Positions 6,301 through 6,909 of a DNA stretch of 6,909 bases are shown piece after piece; within the stretch, counting starts at the first letter, position 1; every line of letters starts with the position of its first letter. The DNA lies in contig CAZKRU010000124.1 in the NCBI GenBank assembly GCA_964555235.1, positions 1 to 6,909 of the forward strand, in the 5' to 3' direction. Below the pieces are notes generated by a model. It saw only the letters and a program-made list of their open reading frames with translations, had not been told where the DNA came from and did not search any database. Both the position numbers and the translations under genes were made by a program. The stretch comes from CAZKRU01 sp964555235 (GTDB lineage Bacteria > Verrucomicrobiota > Verrucomicrobiia > Methylacidiphilales > CAMAQI01).

Positions 6301-6909
6301 ATCAAGATGGAAACCACTCCAGTGTGACGTATCCTGATGGGAGTGTTGTGACCTACGGATATACGGGACGCAATCAAATTGCTTCGGTAGATTCTGGGGG
6401 AACTGTTGCCGCTTATTCTTACGATTTAAACGGGAACCGCATTGGAAAGAGTCTTGAGAATGGAACGAGCACGACCTATGCGTTTGATAATGCCAGTCGA
6501 CTGACTTCAATTACTGATAAAAATGGTCCAACGATCCAGCTTTCAACGGTCTATACGCTGAATGCTGTAGGCAACCGAACCAACAAAACACAAAGCGGCG
6601 CGAGCGAAACCTATGCGTTTGACGCCATTGATCAGGTGACGGGAGTGAATTATTCAGCAACGAGTCGAGCCGTTACTTACAATTACGACGCGACAGGGAA
6701 CCGGACGAGTGTGGTCGATAACGGCGTTTCTACAGCCTACGGCACAAATAATCTGAACCAATACACTTCCGTTGGCGGAGCGGCGCAAGGCTATGATGGA
6801 AACGGGAATCTCACCTCGGGTCAGGGAATCTTTCTTTACGACGCCATGAATCGATTAACTGTTACCACTTTCTTTAACATTGTAGTCGTTTCCAAAATTG
6901 AGATCGCAA
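3348..6909 (+). CDS. Rhs/YD-repeat protein with Sec signal peptide, 3'-partial (at least 1187 aa)
   Basis: This is the start and most of the shell of a large Rhs/YD-repeat protein. The reading frame is open from ATG 3348 to the window edge without a stop. Residues 1-23 are a Sec signal peptide (KK, hydrophobic run, LAFS before QC). Residues about 47-105 match the region that usually opens Rhs proteins (GADPIVPYSGNEF, then VWTRYANS, then FGMGHYWAHSF). Residues about 110-220 are the early beta region, ending PAGRSFNVTY. Residues 241-356 are an inserted discoidin-like domain. YD repeats fill 498-1171, with units such as YDLAGNNLTVKDALNRVT. In known Rhs and Tc-toxin proteins such repeats build a hollow beta shell around a variable C-terminal toxin. 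Here the autoproteolytic core and tip are beyond the edge, so toxin, adhesin or wall-associated roles stay open. No PAAR domain is present, which points to Sec export rather than type VI delivery. The last 16 codons do not fit the family. Confidence 0.92.
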   Translation, partial: MKKINLIIKTIFISMVASSLAFSQCGNGARGTPSGTSVPSAPIQCGADPIVPYSGNEFKEIPELSTWGGVGKQLVWTRYANSRAAASTQLFGMGHYWAHSFQYQLLTQSANASGQAQVKLVLPKGSAFIFTQTDPSTWTGTLSCEYKLIPSGNDLVLLTKDSEQYFFKRFASGSTFYYLMTEITDAMGNKFPLTYNASKQLVKVAEPAGRSFNVTYKTLTANKVDFAGLGTLTAAPTAGAWVEIPVTSTTACRYVRLLSADGAYGNIAEVEFYDNLGNKLTGNVISSDSAALASSALDGDPSTGFISGSFSGGYVGLDLGTAKKISKMRFLAVAGKESLMKPTKWGYSPVKVQGANQAPASVTVISKVSTSDGREINYTYGNYNDASVPYVFPTLTEAVYGDGTKATYGYGQIFSGQRPMITDWNDVRYGLPQPRYKTVYQSERASTVLGMVDKQINVETGGTITQVGVFSGRLHEPTLTFANGSVLHQVMSGGIMTAEYDGNNNKTTYVYDANGFLNKETDALGRVTSYVNSPLGNHNKITYPDGSVEEWTRNSLESILTYKDTLGRITSYTRDTQNRITRVDYPDASYETFAYNAFSQVVQKQQRNGGISISTHDSRGLLTQSEDALHNVTQFGYDSNDRATSVIDARNNVVTKSYNERGLVLKITNSDGTFKSFTYNALGDPLTETNELGNTTSTTYDIFRRVTSVTDSLNRTTTSTYAADIYNSKPIEVVLPSGKKSTFTYDKEWNVLTKTAGAGSVDAATSTFTYDKVYNVLTAKDARGQTTTMTYDLRNRKLTQKDPLGNVTTWTYDLAGNNLTVKDALNRVTTNTFDSMNRLLSTTDAKNQTTNYSYDLSGNLLSMTDAKANVYSFQYDLLNRKAAMIYPDSSKEMYGYDPVGNPISYTTRSGAVKTAIFDNRNRETSNSWSDGATTGVTRTFDALGRLLTSNNGQALCSYGYNNANELISETTTVSGQVRTISYAFDQDGNHSSVTYPDGSVVTYGYTGRNQIASVDSGGTVAAYSYDLNGNRIGKSLENGTSTTYAFDNASRLTSITDKNGPTIQLSTVYTLNAVGNRTNKTQSGASETYAFDAIDQVTGVNYSATSRAVTYNYDATGNRTSVVDNGVSTAYGTNNLNQYTSVGGAAQGYDGNGNLTSGQGIFLYDAMNRLTVTTFFNIVVVSKIEIA
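4068..4415 (+). other. Discoidin-like (F5/8 type C, galactose-binding fold) domain inserted in the Rhs N-terminal region
   Basis: Residues 241-356 of the rhs-type protein do not show YD spacing. They read as an F5/8 type C-like sheet: WVEIPV, CRYVRLLSADGAYGNIAEVEFYD, ALDGDPSTGF, GGYVGLDLG, and KKISKMRFLA. The RYVR, AEVEFY, LDGD-T and GLDLG/I-S-KMRF order is typical of that fold, whose members often bind sugars. It splits what would otherwise be consecutive strands (PAGRSFNVTY and SDGREINYTY). Ligand binding is inferred. Confidence 0.65.
4839..6860 (+). repeat. YD (Rhs) protein repeat array
   Basis: Residues 498-1171 form an almost continuous series of YD units with a period near 20-22 residues: (T/F)YD-x2-G/N-x-(L/R)-x3-D-x3-(N/R)-x(T)-x2-Y. 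Clear examples are VYDANGFLNKETDALGRVT, TYDLRNRKLTQKDPLGNVTT and SYDLSGNLLSMTDAKANVY. I count roughly 25 to 30 units. They are diverged at DNA level, so this is a protein-level repeat and not a tandem DNA repeat. The final units (NYDATGNRTSVVDNG, NLNQYTSVGG, YDGNGNLTSG, YDAMNRLT) resemble the end of such arrays just ahead of the core. Confidence 0.9.

Noticed and set aside
5529..6510. Three minus-strand frames of 72-81 codons inside the YD array.
   Set aside because: The plus frame has continuous YD motifs throughout. These are antisense shadows of a repetitive coding region.
1..6909. CRISPR arrays, tRNA or rRNA genes, insertion sequences and attachment sites.
   Set aside because: No spaced direct repeats, cloverleaf, rRNA-like stretch, transposase motifs or paired terminal repeats were seen on either strand.

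Overview
The window looks like bacterial DNA, with G+C in the mid-40s by eye. The left third is AT-rich and the rhs-type gene on the right is visibly richer in G+C. Secreted proteins with Sec-type N-termini suggest a cell with an outer membrane. Several families here (the 243-residue EWDF/IDW protein and the XRE regulator with a short basic, proline-rich tail) remind me of Verrucomicrobiota. That is recollection, not something the sequence proves. Four of the six gene starts are GTG or TTG, and Shine-Dalgarno sequences are mostly weak.

The layout is divergent around a short intergenic region at 2028-2094. On the minus strand, reading leftward, an exported transglutaminase-fold protein (849-2027) is followed after 37 bases by a soluble basic protein of unknown function (80-811). 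A probable rho-independent terminator lies at 11-55.

On the plus strand, four genes run close together: an XRE-family regulator (2095-2370), a small cysteine-containing unknown (2384-2695, tentative), a membrane-anchored periplasmic protein with a serine-rich linker (2712-3341), and a very long rhs/YD-repeat gene (3348 to the window edge, no stop). Gaps are 13, 16 and 6 bases, and the last junction places a ribosome site over the preceding stop. This suggests one transcription unit.

The intergenic region holds a 14-bp inverted repeat (CTTAC-N4-GTAAG). It sits inside the candidate minus promoter and just upstream of the plus -10 box, so the XRE protein may regulate both directions.

The rhs-type protein has a signal peptide, an Rhs-like N-terminal region, an inserted domain resembling F5/8 type C (discoidin, galactose-binding-like), and about 670 residues of YD repeats. 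The YD pattern stops abruptly 49 bases before the window edge. The C-terminal core and any toxin domain are not in the window, so a polymorphic-toxin role cannot be tested here. The working picture is a regulator-controlled export unit for a large surface or secreted YD-repeat protein with a small anchored partner, next to a divergently transcribed exported transglutaminase-like protein.
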